Shown here: piece after piece, positions 24,456-34,687 of the stretch
How the letters are laid out: each line of letters starts with the position of its first letter
Position numbering within the stretch: the stretch's first letter is position 1
Assembly (NCBI GenBank): GCA_013180625.2
Contig: SNVD02014654.1
Coordinates: forward strand, 1 to 64,000
DNA from: Boswellia sacra
Lineage: Eukaryota; Streptophyta; Magnoliopsida; Sapindales; Burseraceae
Direction: 5' to 3'
Length of the DNA stretch: 64,000 bases
The notes under the pieces: generated by a model
Told to the model about the DNA's origin: nothing
Seen by the model: the letters and a program-made list of their open reading frames with translations, nothing else
The model's database searches: none
Position numbers and translations under genes: made by a program

Positions 24456-25766
24456 GTACTTCAAATATTGAACATCAACTTTGTGAACTTACCTCTCTTG
24501 TAAAAAAAATGGCTGTAGGACATATGCAGCAATCTTATGCATGTGGAGTCTGTTCTGCCATGGACCATCCAACCGACATGTGTCCAACTTTGCAAGAAGG
24601 AGATACAGAACAAGCCAATGCCATGGGTGGATTTCCAGGACAACCCAGGCAAAGGTATGACCCTTTCTCCAATACTTACAATGCTGGATGGAGAGATCAC
24701 CCTAATTTAAGATATGGGAATCGTCAACCAATCGCCCCAAATGGCCATAACCAATCGACCACCGGTTTTCAATCAACCCAAGGGTGCAAGCAACCATTTC
24801 CAAGCACAACACCTACCAACATCCATACTAGCACCGCAACCAGCTCCACAAAATTCAGGTACGTCTCTCGAGGATATTGTTAAAGCACTTGCCACTAACA
24901 CAATGCAATTTCAGCAGGAAACTAGGGCAAGTATCCAAAACCTGGAAAGTCAAATAGGGCAATTGGCCACTAAAATGAGCAAATTTGAGAGTCAAAGCTC
25001 AGGAAAATTACCATCTCAGCCAGTGATCAATCCAAGAGAGAATGCTAGTGCTGTAACTTTGAGAAGTGGAAAGCAATTAGAGATTCCACCAAAGAAATCA
25101 CAAATTGATGAAGGGGATGATATCACTTCTACCATGAACAAAACATCCACTTCTAAGGTAAATCCTAAAATTTCCATTCATTCAGATGTTACCCCTCCAC
25201 CATTTCCCAGCAGATTTGCAAAATCAAGGAAGGAGGAACAAGAACAAGAAATCCTGAAAACTTTTCGCAAGATCGAGGTAAACATACCACTTCTGGATGC
25301 TATCAAGCAAGTGCCTCGTTATGCAAAATTTCTCAAAGAGTTATGCACCAACAAGACGAAGTTGAAAGGAAATGAGAAGGTAAGTGTGGGAGAAAATGTT
25401 TCAGCTGTATTGCAAAGAAAAATTCCTCCGAAATGCAAAGATCCAGGTACGTTCACCATTCCATGCACCATTGGTAATACCCAGTTTGGAAGAGCTATGT
25501 TAGATTTAGGAGCATCTATTAATGTCATGCCATATTCTATTTATGCTTCTTTGAATCTTGGACCTCTTGCGGAAACTGGTATTGTTATTCAACTTGCTGA
25601 TCGTTCTAATGCATATCCCAAGGGAGTTGTAGAGAAGAGGTGCTTGGTGCAGGTGATCAATTGGTATTTCCAGCAGACTTTTATGTTCGTGAAATGGAGG
25701 ATGAGAAACATCTCCAATCCAACAAACCGGTTCTTTTTGGGGAGACCATTCTTGAAAACTGCCTGA
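24456..25766 (+). pseudogene. Athila-type gag C-terminus and aspartic protease
   Basis: Continues the gag cut at 18604. The first frame (from ATG 24509) has a zinc knuckle, C-GV-C-SAMD-H-PTDM-C. A one-base frameshift near 24750 moves the reading to the frame open from 24714, with the SLEDIVKALATNTMQFQQ segment and protease signature DLGASINVMPYSIYASL (about 25501-25551). An in-frame TGA at 25764-25766 ends it where the minus-strand copy has Arg (KTARTKIDV). gag and protease of this copy are therefore broken. Confidence 0.85.
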
Positions 25767-27749
25767 ACTAAGATTGATGTTCATGATGGCACTCTTACCA
25801 TGGAATTTGATGGCGAGGTGATTCGTTTCAATATTTTTGAGGCAATGAGGTACCCTAGTGACTTGCATTCTGTTTTTGCAGTGTATGTTATCGATTCTTT
25901 GGCACAACAACTTTTTGAGTTAACTCGCAAGGATGCATTGGAAGTAGCCATTAGTGAGCACATAGGGGCAGAAAATTCCAGAGAATCGAGGAAGTTGATA
26001 CAAGTGTCTAAAGAAGTGGAGGAAGCTGTGGCAAGCTTGGATGAGACTATAGCGATCACCACAAATAGGTATGATGTTTCGTACATTGAATTGCCTTTAT
26101 CTAATGAGAAACTTTTTCCTTCTGTGATGAAAGCACCTGCCTTGGAGCTTAAGCCTCTTCTAGATCATTTGAAACATGTATTCTTGGGTGAGAAGGATAC
26201 TTTGCCAGTCATAATAGCCCAGGGCCTTACACCATTACAAGAAGAGAAACTCATCCGAGTGCTTCGAGATCACAAAACAGCCATTGGGTGGACAATTGCT
26301 GACATCAAAGGTATTAGCCCAGCCATATGCATGCACCGTATCTTATAAGAAGAAGGATCCAAGCCCACTCGAGAAGCACAGCGAGGGTTGAATCCTCCAA
26401 TGATGGAAGTTGTCAAGAAAGAAATCCTGAAATTGTTAGATGTGGGTGTGATTTATCCAATTTCGGACAGCAGGTGGGTGAGTCCAGTCCAAGTTGTTCC
26501 GAAGAAATCTGGTGTTACGGTGGTTAAGAATGACAATAATGAGCTAGTTCCCACTCGTATCCAAACCGGCTGGCGAGTTTGTATTGATTATCGGAAGCTA
26601 AATACAGTAACTCGCAAGGATCACTTTCCTTTGCCATTCATTGATCAAATGCTGGAGAGATTAGCAGGTCATTCTCATTATTGTTTTCTTGATGGCTATT
26701 CAGGATATAATCAGATTGTCATTGCCCCTGAGGATCAAGAGAAAACTACATTCACATGCCCATTCGGTACATTTGCCTATCGACGCATGCCATTCGGTCT
26801 TTGCAATGCCCCTGCCACTTTCCAAAGGTGTATGGTAAGTATTTTCTCTGATTATGTTGAGAACATTATTGAGGTATTTATGGATGAGTTTAGTGTTTTT
26901 GGTGATTCTTTTGATAAATGCCTTGACAACCTTACCCTTATACTTCAAAGATGTATAGAAACTAACCTTGTTCTGAATTGGGAGAAATGTCATTTTATGG
27001 TAGATCAGGGTATAGTTTTGGGACATGTTATTTCTGCTAAGGGTATAGAGGTTGATAAATCCAAGATAGATCTTATATGTTCCTTACCACCTCCCACAAG
27101 TGTGCGGGATATTCGTTCGTTTCTTGGTCATGCAGGTTTTTATCGTAGATTCATCAAAGATTTCTCGAAGATAGCATTGCCCCTATGCAGATTATTACAG
27201 AATGATGTGGCCTTTGAATTTGATGAGAAATGCAAAGAGGCATTTGAGAAACTGAAGGAACTCTTGACTTCGGCTCCAGTAATCCAATCTCCGAATTGGA
27301 ATCATCCATTCGAGATCATGTGCGATGCAAGTGACTACGTTGTGGGTGCTGTTTTGGGTCAACGAATTGGCAAAATTCCACATGCCATTTACTATGCATC
27401 TCGGACTTTAAATGATGCTCAACTTAATTATTCTACCACTGAGAAAGAGCTGCTAGCGGTTATTTTTGCTTTAGAAAAGTTTCGATCTTATTTGATTGGT
27501 ACTAAAGTAACCGTTTATTCTGATCATGCAGCTTTGAGGTACTTGCTCACAAAGAAAGATGCTAAACCAAGGCTTATCAGGTGGATACTCCTTTTACAGG
27601 AGTTTGACTTGGAAATCAAAGACAAGAAGGGAAGTGAAAACTTAGTTGCAGACCATCTCAGTCACATTGTCCATGATAAGAATGCACTGCCATTACAAGA
27701 AAGTTTTCCCGATGAACAATTGTTGTCTCTAAATGTAGTAGCCTCTTGA
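25767..27749 (+). pseudogene. Athila-type reverse transcriptase and RNase H
   Basis: The same frame continues through the linker ELKPLLDHLKHVFLGEKD to TAA 26346-26348, then from about 26388 encodes [61 protein letters not shown]. The catalytic box reads FMDEFSVFG, with Glu (26886-26888) where the second Asp of FMDD is expected. RNase H follows: [50 protein letters not shown] at 27747-27749 cuts the frame before integrase. With these stops and the changed active site it should not support its own transposition. Confidence 0.88.
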
Positions 27750-29042
27750 TATGCAGATATTGTCAACTACTTAGTTACCAAAAAGCTACCACATGACTTG
27801 ACTCGAGCTCAAAGAGACAAGATCAAGAACATTGCCAAGTATTACATATGGGATGATCCATACTTATGGAAGCATTGTTCTGACCAAGTAATAAGAAGGT
27901 GCATTTCTGAATCTGAATTTAATTCAATTTTAACCTTCTGTCATTCTTATGCATGTGGAGGTCACTTCGGACCAAAAAGAACAGCCCTTAAAGTTCTTGA
28001 TTGTGGATTTTACTGGCCATCATTGTTCAAAGATGCATATCTATTTTGCAAAGCTTGTGACCGTTGTCAAAGGACAGGTAATTTAAGTGCCAAAAATCAA
28101 ATGCCACAAACCCCTATACTTGTTGTTGAGATTTTTGATGTGTGGGGTATTGATTTAATGGGTCCTTTTCCTTCATCTTTTGGTAATGTTTACATTATAC
28201 TTGCTGTGGATTATGTTTCTAAATGGGTGGAAGCAAGAGCTACGAGAACTAATGATTCAAAAGTTGTTGTAGATTTTGTGAAATCTAACATTTTTGCGAG
28301 ATTTGGAACACCAAGAGCCATGATTAGCGATAGAGGGACACACTTCTACAACCGATCATTTGAAGCCTTGCTCAAGAAATACAACATCACTCACAAGGTG
28401 TCTACTGCATATCATCCACAACCTAGTGGTCAAGTTGAAGTTTCAAATCGAGAAGTCAAGTCCATTCTCAGAGGGAGACAGTGGAATCCGAACAGAAAAG
28501 ATTGGAGCCTACGACTTAATGATGCACTTTGGGCATAGGACTGCTTACAAGACAACCTATGGTAGACTCGTATAGGTTAGTCTATGGGAAGCCATGTCAC
28601 CTTCCAGTAGAGCTCGAACACAAAGCATGGTGGGCAGTAAAGCTTTGTAACATGGAGATGGATGATGCTGGAGAACAAAGGAAGCTTCAACTGCAAGAAT
28701 TGGAAGAACTTAGAAATGATGCCTATGAGAATTCCAGAATTTACAAGGAGAGAACTAAGGCATTTCATGATAAAATGATCTCTAGGAAGAATTTTGAATG
28801 GGACAGAAAGTTCTTTTATTTCATTCTCGCCTCAAGTTATTTCAGGTAAAATTACGATCCGATGGGTTGGACCTTTTGTTATTACTAATGTTTTTCCCCA
28901 TGGTGCAGTGGAAATCAAGAGCTTAAAAAAGGATAAAGTATTCAAGGTGAATGGGCACAGGTTGAAGCCTTACTATGAGAATTCAGTGATGCAGGACATC
29001 GATGAGGTACCTCTCTATGAGCCAACTTATCTTGATGGGTGA
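27750..29042 (+). pseudogene. Athila-type integrase
   Basis: In the same frame after TGA 27747: an HHCC zinc finger (HSYACGGH...CKACDRCQ) and a core with D in [13 protein letters not shown] in MISDRGTHF and E in [11 protein letters not shown], the DDE triad. The frame fails at TAG 28536-28538 through a small deletion in ALWAYRTAYKTT. The C-terminal part continues in two other frames (about 28529-28849 and 28794-29042: RLVYGKPCHLPVELEHKAWW, then WVGPFVITNVFPHGAVEI and NGHRLKPYYE). No chromodomain is seen. Confidence 0.85.
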
Positions 29043-29493
29043 GGACAGATAACGTAAGGCTGAGGACGTTAAACCAAGCGCTTATTGGGAGGCAACCCAA
29101 TGTTTTTGAAATATAAATAAAAAGAGACAAAGAAAGAAGGTAGTATTGATCAATTTTTGTGTTTCGAGGAGATTCCTCTCATGGGCTATTATAATTGATC
29201 AGGTTTTATCTCTCTTTGCCATTTGTCTCATTTGCTTTGTTGTTTGTTTTTGACTTTCATTTGCTCTTATGTTTTTATTTCTTTTATGTGTCTCTATTTT
29301 CTTTTCTTTTCTTTTATTTTCTTTTCTTTTGTTTAATTTGATTATTCCGTGCTTCGAGTTCAGTTGTGCAACAGCTTGAGGAAACATTCAAACGGGAGTT
29401 GAAGCCATTGTCCGAAGGTTTGAAACGTGCATATCTGGGAGAAGAACAAACTCAATCGCATTATCAGTAATATCTCTCCTTTTTTCCTTTTCA
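29043..29493 (+). other. Start of the element's 3' region, with a diverged pol-linker copy
   Basis: 29050-29103 carries GGACGTTAAACCAAGCGCTT and TTGGGAGGCAACCCAA (a short hairpin), shared with 600-655 in the minus-strand copy and common after integrase in such plant elements. A pyrimidine-rich tract follows to about 29340. At 29372-29470 a short frame ending in TAA reads QLEETFKRELKPLSEGLKRA and then YLGEEQTQ. It resembles the element's own protease-RT linker ELKPLLDHLKHVFLGEKD, although it lies after integrase. Confidence 0.55.
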
Positions 29494-29691
29494 ATGGATG
29501 CTGATATCTTTCTGTCAAACCTTCGTAAATATTTCCCTTCACTTCCTCAAAATGCTGTGTTTAAAATTTATAAAGTACGGATGACTAGACTTTGGGAATT
29601 GATGCTCCTAAATGTGCCTGCTGATATCCGATGGCTTATCGAAGCCAAGGTGAGATTGTCCGGTGAGCCGGACATTAATCTCGCAAAATAA
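29494..29691 (+). CDS. Small ORF A of the retroelement 3' region, unknown
   Basis: A 65-codon ATG-started frame containing LRKYFPSLPQNAVFKIYKVR and LWELMLLNVPADIRWLIEAK. I recognise no domain. Its TAA stop (29689-29691) shares its last base with the ATG of the next frame (TAATG), an arrangement seen where a second ORF is translated by stop-restart. It lies where some Athila elements carry an env-like ORF, but it has no membrane span. It may be part of the DNA captured with LOG. Confidence 0.35.
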   Translation: MDADIFLSNLRKYFPSLPQNAVFKIYKVRMTRLWELMLLNVPADIRWLIEAKVRLSGEPDINLAK

Positions 29692-29843
29692 TGCCTGGTC
29701 TAGGAAAGAGGTACTACGCCAAGAGGCGAAGAGCGAAAAGGTTACAAGTATATTATAAATGTGCTAGATGGAATTGTAACCAGACTTGTCGTTCATTAGG
29801 TTTTGCGTCCAGGAATAGAGAAGATAAAACTTTCATTTATTAA
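29691..29843 (+). CDS. Small ORF B, basic Cys-rich 50-aa protein, unknown
   Basis: A 50-codon frame from ATG 29691 to TAA 29841-29843. Residues 7-18 are very basic (KRYYAKRRRAKR). A cysteine cluster follows, C-X4-C-X3-C (residues 24, 29, 33). Basic arm plus Cys cluster suggests nucleic-acid binding. The layout recalls the small 3'-terminal nucleic-acid-binding proteins of some filamentous plant RNA viruses, but the resemblance is weak and I do not assign it. Overlaps with ORF A (TAATG) and ORF C (29800-29843) make a compact, virus-like cluster. It could also be chance. Confidence 0.3.
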   Translation: MPGLGKRYYAKRRRAKRLQVYYKCARWNCNQTCRSLGFASRNREDKTFIY

Positions 29844-30123
29844 GAATGGTTTGAGTAATGAGTCGCTGGATAATGTTTTGTTAACTCTCGAGTCACATTC
29901 TTGTGGACTTGTTCAGCGTGAATTGCTTAATCTATGGACACAATTTCGTGATGACTTGCAGTGTTATAGTCTAGGGAATCTGACTAAAAACGACCCTGTT
30001 TGCCAGTTTATAAGAAAACTGGATGGGAAGCAAATCCCCGACTCATATAAGGCGTTTCAGCCGTTACTGGACGTAAAACCAGAGGAAGATGTGAGCCACA
30101 ATCACAACTACTTGTACATTTGA
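29800..30123 (+). CDS. Open frame C without ATG, unknown
   Basis: Open from just after TAG 29797-29799 to TGA 30121-30123, about 107 codons in the same phase as ORF A, with no ATG near its start. Content includes KIKLSFIKNGLSNESLDNVL, LLNLWTQFRDDLQCYS and DPVCQFIRKLDGKQIP. It overlaps the end of ORF B by 44 bases in another phase, so it could be its continuation by frameshift or a decayed gene. No known domain. Confidence 0.3.
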   Translation, partial: VLRPGIEKIKLSFIKNGLSNESLDNVLLTLESHSCGLVQRELLNLWTQFRDDLQCYSLGNLTKNDPVCQFIRKLDGKQIPDSYKAFQPLLDVKPEEDVSHNHNYLYI

Positions 30124-30279
30124 ATGTGTTGTTGTTGTTGAATTTTATTTTTTTTTCTTGTTTCGTTTGATCTGATTATCAATGTTGTTTTTGTGTTGTT
30201 GTTGTTTGTTGATTTTGTTTGTTTTAATTTCAAGTTTCTTTTTGACAAACCATATGACTACCCTATGGCATAAGTACAC

Positions 30280-30535
30280 GTGGGAGACAAGTGTGGAGGT
30301 TTTGTCAACCTCCACCGAAAGTGTATCTCTATTTTTTATGCTTAATGTGGGAGACAAGTGTGGGGGTTTTGTCAACCCCCGCCGAAAGTGTATCTCCATT
30401 TTCCATGCTTCACGTGGGAGACAAGTGTATAGGTTTTGTCAAACCTCGCCGAAAGAATATCTCATTTTTTTAAATCTTGGGGCGATAAATCTGCATCGAG
30501 CAACCCCCACCGAAAGTATGTCCCCATGTGTCAAA
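30280..30535 (+). repeat. Array of 67-bp hairpin repeats upstream of LOG
   Basis: Units start at 30280, 30347 and 30414 (exact 67-bp spacing), with a degenerate fourth near 30481. Each reads GTGGGAGACAAGTGT, a hairpin, then CCGAAAG and TATCTC. Stems: 30295-30301 with 30307-30313 (GGAGGTT/AACCTCC), 30362-30368 with 30374-30380 (GGGGGTT/AACCCCC), 30431-30436 with 30441-30446 (AGGTTT/AAACCT). The loop is TTGTC or TGTC. The A-T pair 30297/30311 becomes G-C at 30364/30378, so pairing is kept. The array lies 126 bases before the LOG start and may act as leader RNA structure. Confidence 0.8.
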
Positions 30536-30660
30536 ATTTGAGAGTGTTATGGGTGTATATATACATTCTGCATATTTTCATATGTCATTCCATAACCTGT
30601 CTTGCAATTGAAAAGCATAATATCTAACGTGTCTTACACAAGATTAGAGCACTTGTAGAA

Positions 30661-31311
30661 ATGGAGAAAACACCAATTCGGCGATTCCGCAATATATGCG
30701 TATTTTGCGGATCGCAATTTGGTAAAGATGGAGAGTTTACCACAGCAGCTCTTGATCTTGGTAGGACATTAGCTGCGAGGGGTATTAATTTGATTTATGG
30801 AGGGGGTAGTCTTGGGTTAATGGGGTGTGTGTCAACAGCTGCATCCCTAGGAGGGAGCAAAGTTCTCGGCATTATCCCTAAACCATTAGCTGTACGAGAT
30901 ATCGTAGGCAACACAATCGGGGAAGAGTTACAGGTCTCTAGTATGCATGAGCGTATTGCACATATGGTTGTTAAGTCCGATGCATTTATAGCTTTGCCGG
31001 GTGGTTATGGTACATTAGAGGAGATATTTCAAATCACCTATTGGGCACAGCTAAACATCCATCGGAAACCCATTGGTTTGTTAAATGTTAATAATTTTTT
31101 TGATGGTTTGTTGTCCTTTCTTGATCAAGCTGTAGAAAAAAATTTCATCTCACCGTCAGCAAGGCAAATGCTGGTTACAGCTTCAACTGCAGGAGAGTTA
31201 ATTGACAAACTACAAGAATTCGTCTATTCACCTGATCCAACAATGGCTCGGATAAATTGGTTTGGAGAAGGCAACAAAAGGCGTCAACTGGATTTAACCC
31301 TCCATCTGTAA
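30661..31311 (+). CDS. LOG: LONELY GUY-type cytokinin riboside monophosphate phosphoribohydrolase inside a retroelement
   Basis: 216 aa, no introns, within the usual length of plant LOG proteins. LOG enzymes cut the ribose phosphate from cytokinin nucleotides to release the active free base in the cytosol. Visible signatures: ICVFCGSQFGK (12-22), LIYGGGSLGLMG (44-55), MHERIAHM (95-102) and LPGGYGTLEE (112-121), followed by TYWAQLNIHRKPIGLLN. The PGGYGTLEE motif and Arg98 are intact. The residue after it is Ile where the family usually has Lys (MHxRK). The ORF sits between integrase and the 3' LTR on the sense strand, while plant LOG genes normally have several introns, so it probably entered from a spliced mRNA. 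The reading frame is fully open. LOG assignment is firm; expression and activity are unknown. Confidence 0.92.
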   Translation: MEKTPIRRFRNICVFCGSQFGKDGEFTTAALDLGRTLAARGINLIYGGGSLGLMGCVSTAASLGGSKVLGIIPKPLAVRDIVGNTIGEELQVSSMHERIAHMVVKSDAFIALPGGYGTLEEIFQITYWAQLNIHRKPIGLLNVNNFFDGLLSFLDQAVEKNFISPSARQMLVTASTAGELIDKLQEFVYSPDPTMARINWFGEGNKRRQLDLTLHL

Positions 31312-33260
31312 TCTCTATTTGCTGGTTTGCTTCGTTTTTGTTTGCTTTCTTTTTAGTGTGTTTATTTGAGATTTTTCATGTCGTTTCTTTTGAGCTTTTT
31401 CAGGTTATTTCTTTCGTCCCAGGTAATATTTTCTAATCTCGGTTTTTAGAGTGGTGGCTTAAAAAGTTCAAGTTCTCTTGAAACGCATTCTGGATCTCTT
31501 CAATCCATAATGGCTGAATAAGGAGGCTAACTTCTAAACTTTTTAGACCCATTCTAACTAACTTGTTTTTGTTTGCTGACTTGTTGAACTTTGTTATTTT
31601 ATGAGTGAGTTTAGTTTTGCGTAATTTAGAGTTGTTATGTGTTTTTATCTTTATCAGTTTTGATTTAAAAAAAAAAACAATTGTGGAAAAACCTGAGAAT
31701 GGCAGAATATGGGGTTTCTTTAACCCTTGAAACGCATTCTCTCTAAATAAATCTGTAGTTTGTTTAGTTCATGTTATTTGAAGTGTCTTGTTTCTTGTTT
31801 TGTTCTTTCATAATAAAGGTATATAGGCTGGAAACCTTAAGTTTGCGGGCTACTGGTCCTAAGGATTGTTGAAATATACAATCTTGACTCAGGTATAACA
31901 ACGCCACGTACCTCTTTTCTTGCATTTTGTGGGTCGATGATAAGATAATGATTGAATTAAGAATAACTCTTGGAAAATGATAAATGATGCATGGATCTGT
32001 GTGCTTGAAATGTTTATTAGTTTTCGCTCTGCTTTTGCTTCCTTGCGCAACATTGAGCACTGAGCTATTATCACTGAGTTATTTGTTCACTTAGAAAAGT
32101 TTATGTAATTTAAATGTTTCTTCAGATTTCAATGAATTCTAGAACTTGTTTGATGGTCACTCGAGGCGAAATCCTAGAATGTGCAACATTGGGGAAATGA
32201 TTTAGGCCATCTTTGGACCGTTTGAGCCTTAATAGCCAACCTTAACTGAAATTGATCCCTAGTTACCCCTTTGAGCCTTTGTAAGCCTTTTTCTTTGTCT
32301 CACTAAAATATTTCCTAACCTCAAATGAATTTATTCCAAATAGTTTATCCCTTACCTATGAGCATGTAGATCGTTCATAATTAAATTTTGAGCTATGTTC
32401 TGGTTTTGGGAAGTTAGAGGAGGTTGGGATGTGTCATGAGCAATACAAGTGAGTTCTATTGTGTTTTAAAAAAAAAAAAGAGAAAAACAAAAAAAAAAAC
32501 CAATCTGTACTTATCGTCCACGTACTTACACATTGAGGACAATGTGTTGTTTAAGTGTGGGGGAGGGGAAGTGTAATAAAAAAAAAAAAGAGAACAAAAG
32601 AAAAAGAATAAGAGATCTATACCCTTAAGTGTTCTTTAAAAGAATGAAACAACAAAGTGTGGGGGTGTAGTTTTCTTTTGTTTTCTGCAAAAAAAAAAAA
32701 AAAGATTGAGTGTTCTAAATAAGTTTGGGGGAGTAACCTGGTGAATTGAAATGAAGTTGTGTTATAGGGTTGAGCTCTACATAGTCTTGAATGATTTATG
32801 TGTTTGTGGGTGATTTGAGCCAAATTATTATCCTTTATCATACCTTCACCCAAGCCAAACGTTACAAGCTTAATAAAGTCCTACTTGATCCTTGGTGTTG
32901 TGCATGTCTACATTAGTGGAGAGTGACTTGAAAAGCAGGCCTATGGAGTTCATTTATACACACATCTTCAATATTAAATATGATTCATTTTTATGCATAA
33001 ACTCATCCGGGTTACAAGTGATTAGGTGAGAATGGCTCTACACACACACACTTGAGGAATTGAAGTGAAGCGAAACTAATCTTTGAGATAAAATTCTTGA
33101 TCAAGTGCATTATTTTGAAGTTTTCCTTGGGTTATAATTAAGTACAATCTTTGAGGCCTATTTGCAAGATGAAGCATTTGTGTGTTTTAATTTTTTTTGA
33201 TTCTGTTTCGGTTTAGTTTTATTTCATATTGTCGTAGTTGCTCGAGGACTAGCAAAGTCT
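31312..33260 (+). other. Noncoding 3' region of the Athila-type element
   Basis: About 1.95 kb with no convincing frame. It is rich in A-runs (32467-32480, 32577-32592, 32688-32703). It carries several copies of a polypurine-like string, AAGTGTGGGGGA or a close variant (about 32552, 32655, 32721), before the true tract at 33261. Two spaced copies of TTGAAACGCATTCT occur near 31475 and 31726. Confidence 0.6.
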
Positions 33261-33273
33261 AAGTGTGGGGGAA
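33261..33273 (+). other. Polypurine tract of the Athila-type element
   Basis: AAGTGTGGGGGAA just before the 3' LTR start at 33276, the usual plus-strand primer site. Confidence 0.8.
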
Positions 33274-33275
33274 TT

Positions 33276-34687
33276 TGATAGGTGTCTATTTATATATCAT
33301 TTTCATATCAATTCGTCCATGTTTCTTTGCTATATTCCTTGGTATTTTTATGTTTTTGTGTGGTTTTTGATGTTTGTAGGAGTTTTGGAGGAACTTACAC
33401 AAAATTGGAGTAAAACCCTTCATTTTCACCTCTGCTAGTCAACCAATTTCTTGGAGTTGATTGTATCGATATACAATTAACCGGATAACATGCTATATAC
33501 CATTGAAAAGCTCTCGAAGTCTATTTTCTGGAGAAATTTACGGTTCACGAATTTATGTAGTGTACCGAAAGTTGTGATAAAAATGGTATGAGAAGTGTAT
33601 ATGTAATTCCATATATCACTGTAGCATGTATAATACGGGGCACTGTAGCAAGTTACTGTAGCAGAGTATTTAAACACATTTTAGGGTTTTATTTTCAAAA
33701 CTTGAAGAGGGGAGAACGTGGTAGAGGCTGCAGCTCTGGAATTCTTTCATCTCTTGGAGTTCTTGAAGGAGAAAGGAAGCTTGGAAAGAGGAAGAACTAC
33801 AATCCAAAGAGAATTACATCAAATTTGCTAAGTTTTTCCCTTCCCTTTCATTTTCTGGAATGTCTCCATGTTGTATTGTATTTACCACGTTCTTAAACAT
33901 GTGTAACTGAATCTGAATTGGTTGAGGGTGATTTCAAAGCCCCTGATATGGTTTTTGTAAGTTGATTGTGCAAGGAAGTTGTTATCCAATTCTCTAATTG
34001 AAGTTGCTTGTATTTTCCCATATCTAATGCTTATGATTGCTTGCTGATTGTATTTGAATGGCCAACTGAATATAATCTGGTTGTTGTCTATTGCTAGACT
34101 AGAAATCTTGATCCGTAATTGTCTTGAATTTCTAATCCTTAGTAGCAAAATTGTGATCAGATATTGCAATTGGAGAATACAACCTAAGTTAAATAATCCG
34201 AGCTTGTGTGTTTATTGCTTAGATCAACCTATCTTTCTTATCGTAATGCATCCATTGAATTAAATTTAGAGAGCTTGTTCTAGGTTGTTTAATGGATAGA
34301 GATTAAATAAAGAGCCTGTTTTATTTAACAACAAAGTAAGGAAAGATTGGGATAACAGAGCTTGTTGTTATCTATGGTTGATAATTTCAATGGTGTAATT
34401 GGATGACAATTCTACAATTAATTCGCAAATCCATATCTTGTGGTAGAGAAGGATCCCTTAACCAGGTTTCTCTCATTGATTTTTCAATCTGTTTTAATTT
34501 GCATTGTGTTATTCTTTACTTGCATTAATATTTCATCAAGTTAATCAATCAACAAAACCCCCCTCATTTAGTTTATTATTGCTTTCGAATAACAAATTCA
34601 ATTAGAATCAATCCTCGTGGGAACGATATCTTACTCATCACTTTATTACTTGTGCGACTAGTATACTTGCTAGTTTCGAACGCATCA
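33276..34687 (+). repeat. 3' LTR of the Athila-type element
   Basis: 1412 bp, TGATAGGTGT... to ...GAACGCATCA. It differs from the 5' LTR by scattered substitutions and small indels, for example near 33585-33640. It is followed by GAAAA, the target duplication. Confidence 0.93.

Larger units (their letters stand above)
16235..34687 (+). mobile_element. Complete Athila-type Ty3/gypsy element carrying a LOG gene
   Basis: 18,453 bp with LTRs of 1415 and 1412 bp, TG...CA ends and an exact 5-bp target duplication GAAAA (16230-16234 and 34688-34692). Order: PBS, gag, protease, RT, RNase H, integrase, a 4.2-kb 3' region, polypurine tract, 3' LTR. Protease-RT-RNaseH-integrase order places it in Ty3/gypsy. 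The tRNA-Asp PBS, long LTRs and integrase without a chromodomain point to the Athila lineage. A 5.85-kb copia element interrupts gag. The 3' region holds an intact LOG ORF. The two LTRs differ at few sites, so insertion is fairly recent, yet gag-pol has several stops. Confidence 0.93.

Noticed and set aside
30182..30541. Plus-strand frames of 119 and 60 codons as small proteins
   Set aside because: They are translations through the 67-bp hairpin repeats in different frames; the repeat structure explains their openness.
30661..31311. LOG ORF as an ordinary host gene that merely neighbours a retroelement
   Set aside because: It lies inside the LTR-to-LTR unit bounded by an exact target duplication, lacks the introns expected of plant LOG genes, and has no separate target duplication or poly(A) tail that I can see.
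33588..33896. Open frame of 102 codons ending YLPRS, also seen at 16665-16859
   Set aside because: It lies inside the LTR and repeats in both LTRs; no separate gene.
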